Assembly (NCBI RefSeq): GCF_018687715.1
Contig: NC_056756.1
Location: 39,280,480 to 39,344,479, forward strand
DNA from: Carya illinoinensis
Taxonomy: Eukaryota > Streptophyta > Magnoliopsida > Fagales > Juglandaceae
DNA: 64,000 bases
Reading direction: 5' to 3'
Shown: positions 34,852-43,364 of the stretch, in pieces
Layout: each line of letters opens with the position of its first letter
Position numbering within the stretch: the first letter of the stretch is position 1
Translations under genes and position numbers: made by a program
The notes under the pieces: model-generated
The model's input: only the letters and a program-made list of their open reading frames with translations
Told to the model about the DNA's origin: nothing
Database searches by the model: none

Positions 34852-37080
34852 TTATGTTGCAGAGGTGCTAGACGTCTCATGTGTTACTACAAAAATTAAT
34901 ATTAAAATTAATAACGATGAAATGGAAATGAATATAAAAAAATTAAAATAATAAAATAAAAAATAATTACCAGGTGGTCCAGATCCAGACTGATCACCAC
35001 CCTCATCGGTCTCCTTAAAATCTAAAATATCCGGAACATGAATATCCTTTCCTATCGTCCAACTCTGTGTGCATATCAATGCCTCTACAGTTGTAGGAGA
35101 CAATGAACTACGGAAAGGATCCAATATACGACCTCCGGTACTAAAGGCTGACTCTGAGGCAACGGTGCTAATAGGGATGGCCAAAATACAGCGGGCAATC
35201 TCAGAAATGATGGGATATTTCTTTGAGGCATTCTTCCACCATCCTAATATATCCCAATGATCATCATCATCTTGGACCATATCCGCTGACAAATAGTTGT
35301 CTAACTCAGAAACGACCTCCGTAGATTGATGGACTAGTGTGGGATTCTGTGCGAGGGTCTTAGTCCACGGCATTCTGCGCTTCTTTGTAGGAGGCCCGGT
35401 CACGATGTCTGTAGAAGGAGTTGGGGTCGGTGTATGTGTCTTCGATGTAGTACCACCCTTAATTGCCATAAACTCGTCATACAATTTTTTCAGGGTATCT
35501 CGGGCCAATTCACCAATAATGTCAGTCCATACCTGATCGTGAACAAGTCCCAACCCATATAACAAGCCTGAAACTTTCAGACGGGGATCAAGAATAACAG
35601 CCACATATAAGAAAATATTCATTCTAGTCAAATCTCCCCAATACTTGTCATATTTTAGCATCATGGAACTTGCCATCCCCCTCATCCTTTCATTGGAACC
35701 CCTACGCATATCTTCTAATTCTTCTTTTACCCTACATATTTGTTGACAAAACCCATAGGATGTAGGGTACAAAGAACCAGATATATTCAATGTGACATCA
35801 TAAAATAATCCAAGAAAATCAACGAAAGTAGAAACTACCACCCAATCATCATCATTAGGCTTTCGTGATCCCCCGTGCTCATCAAAGTATTTGACATATT
35901 GGATGTCTTCATCACCCAATAATTGAAAGGCTGCCTTATATTCCTGGGCCGCCTCCAACATCAAGAAGGTTGAGTTCCATCTGGTAGGAACATCAGTACA
36001 AAGACCCTTCTTCGATGTTATGCCCGCAGCCTTTGCAGCAACTTTGAATTTCTCCAATCTTGAAGAAGAAGACCTCACCCATTTCACAGCCATTCTAACT
36101 CGGGCAACCGAGTCATCAACATCTTTCAACCCCTCAGTCACAATTAAATTCAAAATATGTGCAGCACATCTAACATGCAAGTATTCACCACCCAAGAATG
36201 TCTTATTTGCATCTTTAAGATAATTCTTTAGATATCCCAATGCGACATCATTAGAGGACGCATTATCAACTGACACAGACAAAACCTTTTCCAACCCCCA
36301 CTCCTTTATTGCGGCCTCCAATGCCTTCCCAATCGTCTCACCCCTATGATCAGTTATTTGACAAAATTTAATAATCTTTTTGTGCAGAACCCAATCAGCA
36401 TCAACAAAATGCACAGTCAACGACATGTAATTCATATTTTGGATAGAAGTCCAAGTATCGGTAGTGAGGCAAACTACCAAACCCGTGAGTTGGCCCCTCA
36501 AAACATCTTTATCACGAAGGTACATCTTCTTAATATCCTTTGCCACGGTGTGACGAGAAGGAAGTACAAATCTGGGTTCCAACTCTTGGACAAATTCTTG
36601 GAACCCTTTACCCTCCACAAATTGAAAAGGCAGCTCGTCCATGATAATCATACGAGCTAACTTCCTTCTACACTCATCGGGGTTATACTTCGTATACCCC
36701 TTCAATGTTGGCCCCCCGGCCCCACTACTCCCATCAGCCATTTTAATATCTAGTCTAGATTGGCCCTTCTCTACTAAGGATTTTAATATTGGACTCTTCT
36801 TGCATTGTTCCTCTAGATGGACCTTCAGATGGGATGTACCATGTTTCTTATAGTGACATCCATACATTTTTCCACAATGATTACATTTAGCTTGTGGGTT
36901 GTTGGGGTCCCCACCCTCTAGTTTGGTAAAGTGTTGCCAAACTATAGATACAGGTTTCTTGCCCTGTGTGGGCTTCGGAGCAGGGCAAGGTGTACTCGTT
37001 ATAGGGGTAGGAGTAGGGTTAGTTTCTGGGGTAGGGGTGTTGGCTGGGGAAGACGAGCTATCACTGAAATCCGAAGACAT
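34852..37080 (-). CDS. hAT-family transposase (BED zinc finger, RNase H-like core, hATC), 714 aa if spliced
   Basis: The main exon is 34971-37080. A short intron 34887-34970 (84 nt, GT-AG) and a last exon 34852-34886 complete 714 residues. Order of parts: a low-complexity Ser/Thr/Pro N-terminus (1-45); a BED-type zinc finger (about 46-95; VWQHFTKLEG, Cys66, Cys69, His84, His88); the RNase H-like catalytic core with LTTDTWTS (Asp208) and SVDNASSND (Asp272); RCAAHILNLIV and PTRWNSTFLML motifs; and the C-terminal hATC dimerisation block ending ISTVASESAFSTGGRILDPF, where the third acidic residue probably lies. It is a cut-and-paste enzyme acting in the nucleus on the element's ends. The start MSSDFSDSSS was chosen because an acceptor-like TTTGTTGGAAAATCAG after a poly-T run sits just upstream, suggesting a 5' intron. 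No stop or frameshift interrupts it, so it is probably active or recently active. Confidence 0.93.
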   Translation of the reverse strand: MSSDFSDSSSSPANTPTPETNPTPTPITSTPCPAPKPTQGKKPVSIVWQHFTKLEGGDPNNPQAKCNHCGKMYGCHYKKHGTSHLKVHLEEQCKKSPILKSLVEKGQSRLDIKMADGSSGAGGPTLKGYTKYNPDECRRKLARMIIMDELPFQFVEGKGFQEFVQELEPRFVLPSRHTVAKDIKKMYLRDKDVLRGQLTGLVVCLTTDTWTSIQNMNYMSLTVHFVDADWVLHKKIIKFCQITDHRGETIGKALEAAIKEWGLEKVLSVSVDNASSNDVALGYLKNYLKDANKTFLGGEYLHVRCAAHILNLIVTEGLKDVDDSVARVRMAVKWVRSSSSRLEKFKVAAKAAGITSKKGLCTDVPTRWNSTFLMLEAAQEYKAAFQLLGDEDIQYVKYFDEHGGSRKPNDDDWVVVSTFVDFLGLFYDVTLNISGSLYPTSYGFCQQICRVKEELEDMRRGSNERMRGMASSMMLKYDKYWGDLTRMNIFLYVAVILDPRLKVSGLLYGLGLVHDQVWTDIIGELARDTLKKLYDEFMAIKGGTTSKTHTPTPTPSTDIVTGPPTKKRRMPWTKTLAQNPTLVHQSTEVVSELDNYLSADMVQDDDDHWDILGWWKNASKKYPIISEIARCILAIPISTVASESAFSTGGRILDPFRSSLSPTTVEALICTQSWTIGKDIHVPDILDFKETDEGGDQSGSGPPGNYFLFYYFNFFIFISISSLLILILIFVVTHETSSTSAT

Positions 37081-37864
37081 TCCTGATTTTCCAACAAAAA
37101 AAAAAAAAAAAAAAAAATTCAAGAAACAATCCAACACAATCAAAGTACAATTCAAACTACATTCATAACTATTATATATAATGATGATAGTTAATAGGCC
37201 ATGTTAATAGGCATTATTTTAATAGGCCACTTTAAAATAGGCATTATTTTAATAGGCCGCTTTAAAATACATTTTTTAATAGGCATTATATTATTTTGTT
37301 CTCTCATTATTACTTTTCATATATTTAATTTTATAAAATTCATTTCTTAATAGTTACTGACATTAATATTAGTATATTGGTATATTTTTTAATTTTTTAA
37401 AATCTTGAAAGATGTTTAAAAAATATGAAAATGAGATATATGTTAAAAAAAATAGTTTATTTACCACATGACAAAAGAAATAATAATTTATGACAGAAAA
37501 ATATATATTTTTTTATGGATATATTAAATCTGTGTAGAGAAGCTGTACTTTGTTTATTGGATGTATGTGCAGAATGAGATGATTTGACAAAAATGACTTA
37601 TTTCCTTCAATTTCAGATTGACCCCTATTAGATCCGATTAGTTTCACTTTAATAAGAAAATTTATTTTAAATATTATAATATTTTCATCTCTTAATTTTT
37701 GTCCAATCATTTATCTCTATTCCAACGTCTAAAAAATATAAAAATAAAAGCAACATTCATAACAAGTAACAACTCAAAAAATGCAACTCTGATAAAAATA
37801 CATTTAAAACTTTTCAACTCTGATAAAAATGCAACTATGATAGAATTTCAGAACAATAATTTTG

Positions 37865-38155
37865 ATTTAGGGGTTGAAACCCAGGTTCCAATCCGAAACC
37901 CTAAATTGATTTAGGTTTCAACCCCTAAATCAAATTAGGGTTTCGGATTGGGGTTCCAATCCGAAACCCTAAATTGATAGGGGTTTCAACCCCTAATTCA
38001 AAATTAGGGTTTCGGATCCAATCCGAAACCCTAAATTGATTTAGGTTTCAACCCCTAAATCAAAATTAGGGTTTCGGATTGGAACCCCAATCCGAAACCC
38101 TAACCCCTAAATTGATTTAGGGGTTTCAATCATGAAACCCCTAAATCAATTTAGG
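37865..38155. repeat. Alternating inverted array of telo-box motifs upstream of the transposase
   Basis: Two modules alternate in both orientations: CAATCCGAAACCCTAA with its inverse, and ATTGATTTAGGGGTTTCAA with its inverse. The 9-mer AAACCCTAA or its complement occurs at 37896, 37935, 37964, 38004, 38026, 38066 and 38095, seven times in about 210 bp. Neighbouring units form strong hairpins. The array lies about 0.8 kb upstream of the start codon and about 0.75 kb from the right end. Confidence 0.9.
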
Positions 38156-38602
38156 GGTCCGAATCACAATGAAATTAACAAAAAAAAAAAAAAAACAGAG
38201 CATTCAATCGGGAATCCAAACAATCACACAATCCGAAGACATCCACAGCACACAATCCAAACAATCCCATCCTCCATCTCCGATTCAACCCCATCCTACC
38301 TCCAATTTCCGATCAAAACTAAAAAAAAAATAAAAAATAATAAGAAAATCAAAAGGGGAGGAGACATGTTACCGTGCGGCGTGCGGCGTGCGTCCGGCCT
38401 CGTGCGTCGTGCGAGAGAGAGGGATGATGGAATACGTGCGGCGGCCGGACTGGTTGCCGGTGGGAGGAGGGAACACCGAATGGATTAGGCCGAAGGGGGT
38501 GAAGCCGTGAAGGGACTCGGGAGGGGAGGGGTCCGAGGGGAGGGGAGGGGAGGGGAATCAGGGGATCGGGGGGGGGGGGTTGGGTTATGGGTTAGGGTAT
38601 TT

Positions 38603-38649
38603 AGAGAAACGGCGCCGTTTTGTCCACCACAAAACGGCGCCGTTTCTCT
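38603..38649. repeat. Perfect 21-bp inverted repeat with four AAACGG hexamers
   Basis: The arms 38603-38623 and 38629-38649 are exact reverse complements with a CCACC spacer. Each arm contains AAACGGCGCCGTTT, itself a palindrome, so AAACGG appears four times in alternating orientation. It lies about 250 bp from the hAT right terminus, on the transposase-promoter side. A 60-bp (TA)-rich tract follows. Confidence 0.95.
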
Positions 38650-39341
38650 TATATAACTTATATATATATATAATATATAATATATTATATATTTATATTA
38701 TATATATATAGAGATGCGGGGCGGGGGAAACACGGACCGGGGGGGATCCGTATCCGTCCCCCGCCTCCGCTGGGGGTGGGGATACGGGCCGGGGCCCCCC
38801 GCCCCGGCCCTAACGGTGCGGGGCACCCCGCCCCGCCTATGCGGGGGCGGGGCGAACGGGGCGGGGCAGCGGGTTCCGGGGCCCCGCTGCCCACCCCTAA
38901 TCCCTTGTACATTTATGTTGGTCAATGCAAATATATGAACTTTCCCTCCAAAAAGTCAAAAAGTATAGGCGAAGTAAAGCAAGGTTTGGTAGAGAGTAAA
39001 TGCTAGTTGTACGGTAAAAAATATATAAAAAGAGGTAAGATGATACTTTAATCAACTAATCAGATGTAGGTACCAAAGTTGTGGGGACTCAGGGCCAAAT
39101 GACGGAGGAACATCTTGGGGCTATATATAGATCATAGATGCATGCAGGTCTACCCCTAGGCAAACAGAACAATATCCAAGATTATAACCTACATATCTAA
39201 CTACCAGTAGGATATTTTTTTTTTTTTGAAATGAAACTTATACTTGCATTAACTTATCAAGTGTTTACATGAGCCAAATTGGCTGAAAAGTCTACACTTT
39301 CCACCACATCATCTGGACTTAATACAGCTTCTTTGGCAAGA

Positions 39342-42300
39342 TTATGGGCATAAACATTGCCACTTCTTTTGACATGCCCTCCAACTCGTTAAGGATACAA
39401 GCCTATTTTTTATATCACTAAGGATCATTCCCACCCTATCCCATCTATCTATTTGTTTTTCTATTCCTTGTACAATGGTTAGAGAGTCCCCTTCCAATAT
39501 AACTGAACTGCAATCCATTTCATAAGCCATATCTGCTGCACATAGACCACCCATACTTTCAGCTAGTAGAGGATCCATTAGACATGGTTTTGACAGCTTT
39601 TTGGTAGCTAGAATACTGCCTGTATGATCACGAGCCACTAACCCAAAACCTGCTCTTCCCCTATCTTCATTCAGACTTGCATCCCAATTGATTTTGGTTA
39701 CTCCTATTGGTGGAGGTTGCCATCTGTTCTGTATCTGTGCATTCCTTCCATGTTGTTTCACTTGTTTTTGCTGAAGCACTTTATATTCTTCTAATGTTTT
39801 CCTTGATTTCTTGACTAATGCATTAGGATGAGTAAAGGCATTTTCAAATACAAACTGATTTCTTCTATGCCATATGTTCCTTGCTATTATTACAAACTTT
39901 TCCAAAGAATCTTGATCATAATGTGACATTAGTGCTTCGACTAATTCTCTAAAGTTTGCATACCTGAATGAACATTTTTGTAGGCCCGATTGTGTTTGAC
40001 TCCATACATCCATTGCTGAAGAACAATTCCATAAGGCATGTGCCACATTTTCCTCCTCTGATTTGCATATTGGACATTTAGAAGATTCAACAATTTGTTT
40101 CTTGGCCAGGTTCACTCTTGTGGGTAGAGATTCAAGACATGCTCTCCACATGAAGTGTTTTGCTGCATTTGGTATGTTTAAATTCCAGCAGTTTGTCCAA
40201 GCTTCATTCTGAGATTGAGATGTTGATGATTGGCCTGCACTTGTATTTTCCAACTCCATTTGATAATGATAGGCACTTTTCACATTGAAATTTCCATTCT
40301 TTGTTCCTAGCCACATTAATCTGTCCTCTGCACCATAGGAGCTGATTGGTATCTTAACTATTGTTGCAGCCTCATTTTCTTCAAATATCTCCTTTATCAA
40401 TACATGATTCCATTCTTTGCCTGACTGTTTCATAAGTGTTACTACTTTAGCTTCCCTTGACAGCACCTGGTTTGTAGTTTGAACCTTGTATGATGATGGA
40501 GTAGGAAGCCATCTATGTTGCCAAATGTTTGTGCTCTTTCCATTTCCAATCCTCCATACCGAGCCCTTTTCAATTAGGTTTCTAGCTGAGCAAATGCTTC
40601 TCCAAATGAATGATGGTCTGGACCCTATTTTTGCTTGCAAGAAATCTGTTTTTTTAAAGTATTTCTCTTTGAGGACTTGTGATGCCAGTGACATAGGTTG
40701 TTGTATAATCCTCCATGCTTGTTTTGCTAGCAAGGCAGTATTAAAGCATTCAAAGTCTCGGAATCCCAATCCTCCCTTGGCTTTTGTTCTTCCCATTTGG
40801 TTCCATGATACCCAATGTGTTTTCCTTTCCATTTGATGTTGGCCCCACCAGAAATTCCTCATGATCTTGTTCAACTCTTGGAGAAGATGCTTAGGTAGTT
40901 TAAAAACCCCCATGCAATAGGTTGGTAAAGCTTGAATGATGGCCTTTAGTAATATTTCTTTTCCAGCCTGTGATAGGAGTTTGTTTTTCCAGTTGCTTAC
41001 TCGACCCCTTACTCTATCTATTATTCCCTTAAAAGCCTGATACTTTGACTTGCCTATAAAAGTAGGTAGGCCAAGGTACTTTTCATGACTTTGAGTAGCT
41101 CTAAGGCCTGCCATATCAAGGATGTGATCTTTAGTCCTCTTCTTTGTATTTGCACTGAAAAAAATTGAAGTTTTTGCCTTGTTCAGTTTCTGACCCGACC
41201 CTTGTTCATATAAATCCAGCAAATCTAGCATTCTTGCCCATTCAAATGCATTGGCACGACAAAATAATAAGCTGTCATCAGCAAAGAACAAGTGATTGAT
41301 GCTTAATCTACTCCTTCCAAATTGAAAACCATGAATTTGCTTTGAAACTTCAGCTTGATTCAGTAGTGAGCTCAATGCTTCTGCTACCAGGATAAAAAGA
41401 TAGGGAGATAAAGGATCTCCCTGTCTTATTCCCCTAGTATTTTGAAACCAAGATTGTTGGGCTCCATTAATAATAAGGGAGTAAGACACAGTTGAGATGC
41501 ATCTCATTACCAAACCAATCCACCTTGAGGTGAAACCGAGCTTATACATAGCAGCTTCTAAAAATTGCCACTCCACCCTATCATAAGCTTTGCTCATGTC
41601 AAGTTTCAATGACATGTATCCTTGCTTCCTTTTTCCTTCAGTTCTCATAGCATGCATGGCCTCAAATGCCACAATAACATTATCCATTATTAACCTGCCA
41701 GGTACAAATGCACTTTGGGTTGGGGATATGATTTGTGGCAATATGGTTTTCAATCTATTGGCTAGGACTTTAGAGACAATTTTGTATATGACATTGCATA
41801 AAGAAATTGGTCTGAATTCAGTAACAGATATGGGGGTTTTAACCTTAGGGATCAAAACTATATAGGTCTCATTAATACATTTCAAATCCCCTTCATTGTT
41901 TAGAATATCCATTACAGCTCTAGTTATATCTTCTCCTACTATTTCCCACTGGTTTTGATAGAACACAGCAGAAAATCCATCAGGTCCTGGAGAACCTAAG
42001 GGATTCATTTGAAATAATGCTGTCCTTACCTCAAGTCCAGTAAACTCCTGATTTAAGTGTCTGTTCATGTGGTCATCAACTTTCTTTTCTAAAAACTGCA
42101 AGCACTCCTGGATCTTGTCAGGTTGGGAAGTTGAAAACAGCTCCCTGTAGTAATTCTCAAAGGTTGCTGCAATATCCTCACGGGTGCAAGCTTCAGTTCC
42201 ATCTTCTCTCACAATTTTCTGAATTTCATTATTTTTTCTTCTCTGGTTTGCAGTTCTGTGAAAGAATTTTGTATTTCTATCTCCATCTTTGAGCCAAACT

Positions 42301-43364
42301 TGTTTTGCTCTTTGTTTCCATTTTGCATTTTCTGCTTCCAAGAGGGCTTCTATTTCCTTTTGCTCTTGTTTAACTGCTGCTGTCATAGTGCCCATATTTG
42401 AGTTCTGCATCTTATTCAGTTTGTTCATTTTCTCCTGAGTTTGTCTCCATGGCTTGTCAATAGAATGTTTTTTCCAATTCAGTAAAGACTCCTTACATTT
42501 TTGAAGCTTTTCATGTATACCCCTCATATAAGATCCCTGCCATGGCAAGTGTTGATTCCAACTCGAGTTGATAGTTTCCTTGCAATTTTCATTAAGTTCC
42601 CAGCTGGATTCATATCTGAATATCTTGTTTCTGTCTCCTCTGTCACTTCTTCCTTGCATTCCTTCTCCTATGTTGAATACAAGGGGACAGTGGTCAGAAG
42701 CTTGTGTTGGTAGAACAGAAATCCAGTTGTCAGAGAAATGGTTGATCCAAGTTGAATTTGCTAGTACTCGATCCAGCCTTTCCTTTATAAACTGAGTACC
42801 CTCCCTTCCATTATTCCATGTAAATTTTGTTCCCTGATATCCTAGATCACTTAGTTCACAGAATTCCAATGTTTCTCTAAATATTTCCATTTGTTGATAG
42901 GACCTTGGAGCTGCTCCTTGTTTTTCATGTTGGTGTAACACCTCATTAAAATCCCCAAAGCAAATCCAAGCATTATCATTAGTGGGTTTAAGCATTTTCA
43001 GCAACTGCCATGTATTATTTCTCTGTGATGTTGAGGGGTGTCCATAGAAGCCAGTTATTTGTATGCAGTCTTGAAATTCATTCCTTTTATAAGCTAAAGA
43101 GATGTGGTTTTGTGAATAAGTTTCTAAATAAATCTCTTCAGTGCTATTCCAAATAAAGGCAAGACCTCCACTAAATCCTCTACTGTCCACCACATAGCTT
43201 CTGTCATACCCGAAAGAATTTCTAACTTCTTCTACTCTCTTTCTTCCACACTTGGTTTCCATTAGAAAGATGACCTTTGGCTTTTTATTCTTCACCCAAA
43301 AGTGAAGTTCCTGAACTGTACGAGGGTTGCCAAGCCCTCTACAGTTCCAGCTAAGACCCATCAT
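39342..43364 (-). CDS. LINE ORF2: endonuclease, reverse transcriptase, zinc-finger and RNase H (frameshifted at the end)
   Basis: 1,340 residues. The N-terminal AP-type endonuclease shows SWNCRGLGNP, LMETKC, CFGDFNEVL and SDHCPLVF. Reverse transcriptase follows: EFRPISLCNVIYK, SAFVPGRLIMDN, LDMSKAYDRVEW, GIRQGDPLSPYLFILVAEAL and the catalytic FADD in HLFFADDSLLF. Then come the zf-RVT region (WRACLESLP, CPICKSEEENVAHALWNC) and an RNase H domain (INWDASLNEDRGRAGFGLV, LAESMGGLCAA, EGDSL). The frame breaks at about 39376-39386: beyond it, HVKRSGNVYAHNLAKEA and the expected C-terminus continue in another frame, so this copy ends early with an unrelated tail. It nicks DNA and copies the element's RNA into the target by target-primed reverse transcription. 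Its start ATG overlaps the ORF1 stop in the sequence ATGA. The last RNase H residues are missing, so full activity is doubtful. Confidence 0.95.
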   Translation of the reverse strand: MMGLSWNCRGLGNPRTVQELHFWVKNKKPKVIFLMETKCGRKRVEEVRNSFGYDRSYVVDSRGFSGGLAFIWNSTEEIYLETYSQNHISLAYKRNEFQDCIQITGFYGHPSTSQRNNTWQLLKMLKPTNDNAWICFGDFNEVLHQHEKQGAAPRSYQQMEIFRETLEFCELSDLGYQGTKFTWNNGREGTQFIKERLDRVLANSTWINHFSDNWISVLPTQASDHCPLVFNIGEGMQGRSDRGDRNKIFRYESSWELNENCKETINSSWNQHLPWQGSYMRGIHEKLQKCKESLLNWKKHSIDKPWRQTQEKMNKLNKMQNSNMGTMTAAVKQEQKEIEALLEAENAKWKQRAKQVWLKDGDRNTKFFHRTANQRRKNNEIQKIVREDGTEACTREDIAATFENYYRELFSTSQPDKIQECLQFLEKKVDDHMNRHLNQEFTGLEVRTALFQMNPLGSPGPDGFSAVFYQNQWEIVGEDITRAVMDILNNEGDLKCINETYIVLIPKVKTPISVTEFRPISLCNVIYKIVSKVLANRLKTILPQIISPTQSAFVPGRLIMDNVIVAFEAMHAMRTEGKRKQGYMSLKLDMSKAYDRVEWQFLEAAMYKLGFTSRWIGLVMRCISTVSYSLIINGAQQSWFQNTRGIRQGDPLSPYLFILVAEALSSLLNQAEVSKQIHGFQFGRSRLSINHLFFADDSLLFCRANAFEWARMLDLLDLYEQGSGQKLNKAKTSIFFSANTKKRTKDHILDMAGLRATQSHEKYLGLPTFIGKSKYQAFKGIIDRVRGRVSNWKNKLLSQAGKEILLKAIIQALPTYCMGVFKLPKHLLQELNKIMRNFWWGQHQMERKTHWVSWNQMGRTKAKGGLGFRDFECFNTALLAKQAWRIIQQPMSLASQVLKEKYFKKTDFLQAKIGSRPSFIWRSICSARNLIEKGSVWRIGNGKSTNIWQHRWLPTPSSYKVQTTNQVLSREAKVVTLMKQSGKEWNHVLIKEIFEENEAATIVKIPISSYGAEDRLMWLGTKNGNFNVKSAYHYQMELENTSAGQSSTSQSQNEAWTNCWNLNIPNAAKHFMWRACLESLPTRVNLAKKQIVESSKCPICKSEEENVAHALWNCSSAMDVWSQTQSGLQKCSFRYANFRELVEALMSHYDQDSLEKFVIIARNIWHRRNQFVFENAFTHPNALVKKSRKTLEEYKVLQQKQVKQHGRNAQIQNRWQPPPIGVTKINWDASLNEDRGRAGFGLVARDHTGSILATKKLSKPCLMDPLLAESMGGLCAADMAYEMDCSSVILEGDSLTIVQGIEKQIDRWDRVGMILSDIKNRLVSLTSWRACQKKWQCLCP

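Larger units (their letters stand above)
34224..38899 (-). mobile_element. Autonomous-looking hAT transposon, 4,676 bp, 8-bp target duplication
   Basis: The ends are TAGGGGTG at 34224 and CACCCCTA ending at 38899. They are flanked by identical 8-bp copies of ATCCCTTG at 34216-34223 and 38900-38907, the duplication size typical of hAT elements. Inside is one open transposase gene on the minus strand. Both ends are extremely GC-rich against an AT-rich host background (about 34235-34400 and 38715-38895) and can form many G/C hairpins. Subterminal structures on the promoter side include the telo-box array 37865-38155 and the 21-bp inverted repeat pair 38603-38649; the other end holds the TGGGCC array 34405-34540. 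Perfect target duplication and an open frame suggest recent movement. Confidence 0.93.

Noticed and set aside
37865..38155. Interstitial telomere sequence
   Set aside because: The AAACCCTAA motifs are not in a 7-bp tandem register and alternate in orientation, so this is a transposon structure and not a telomeric tract.
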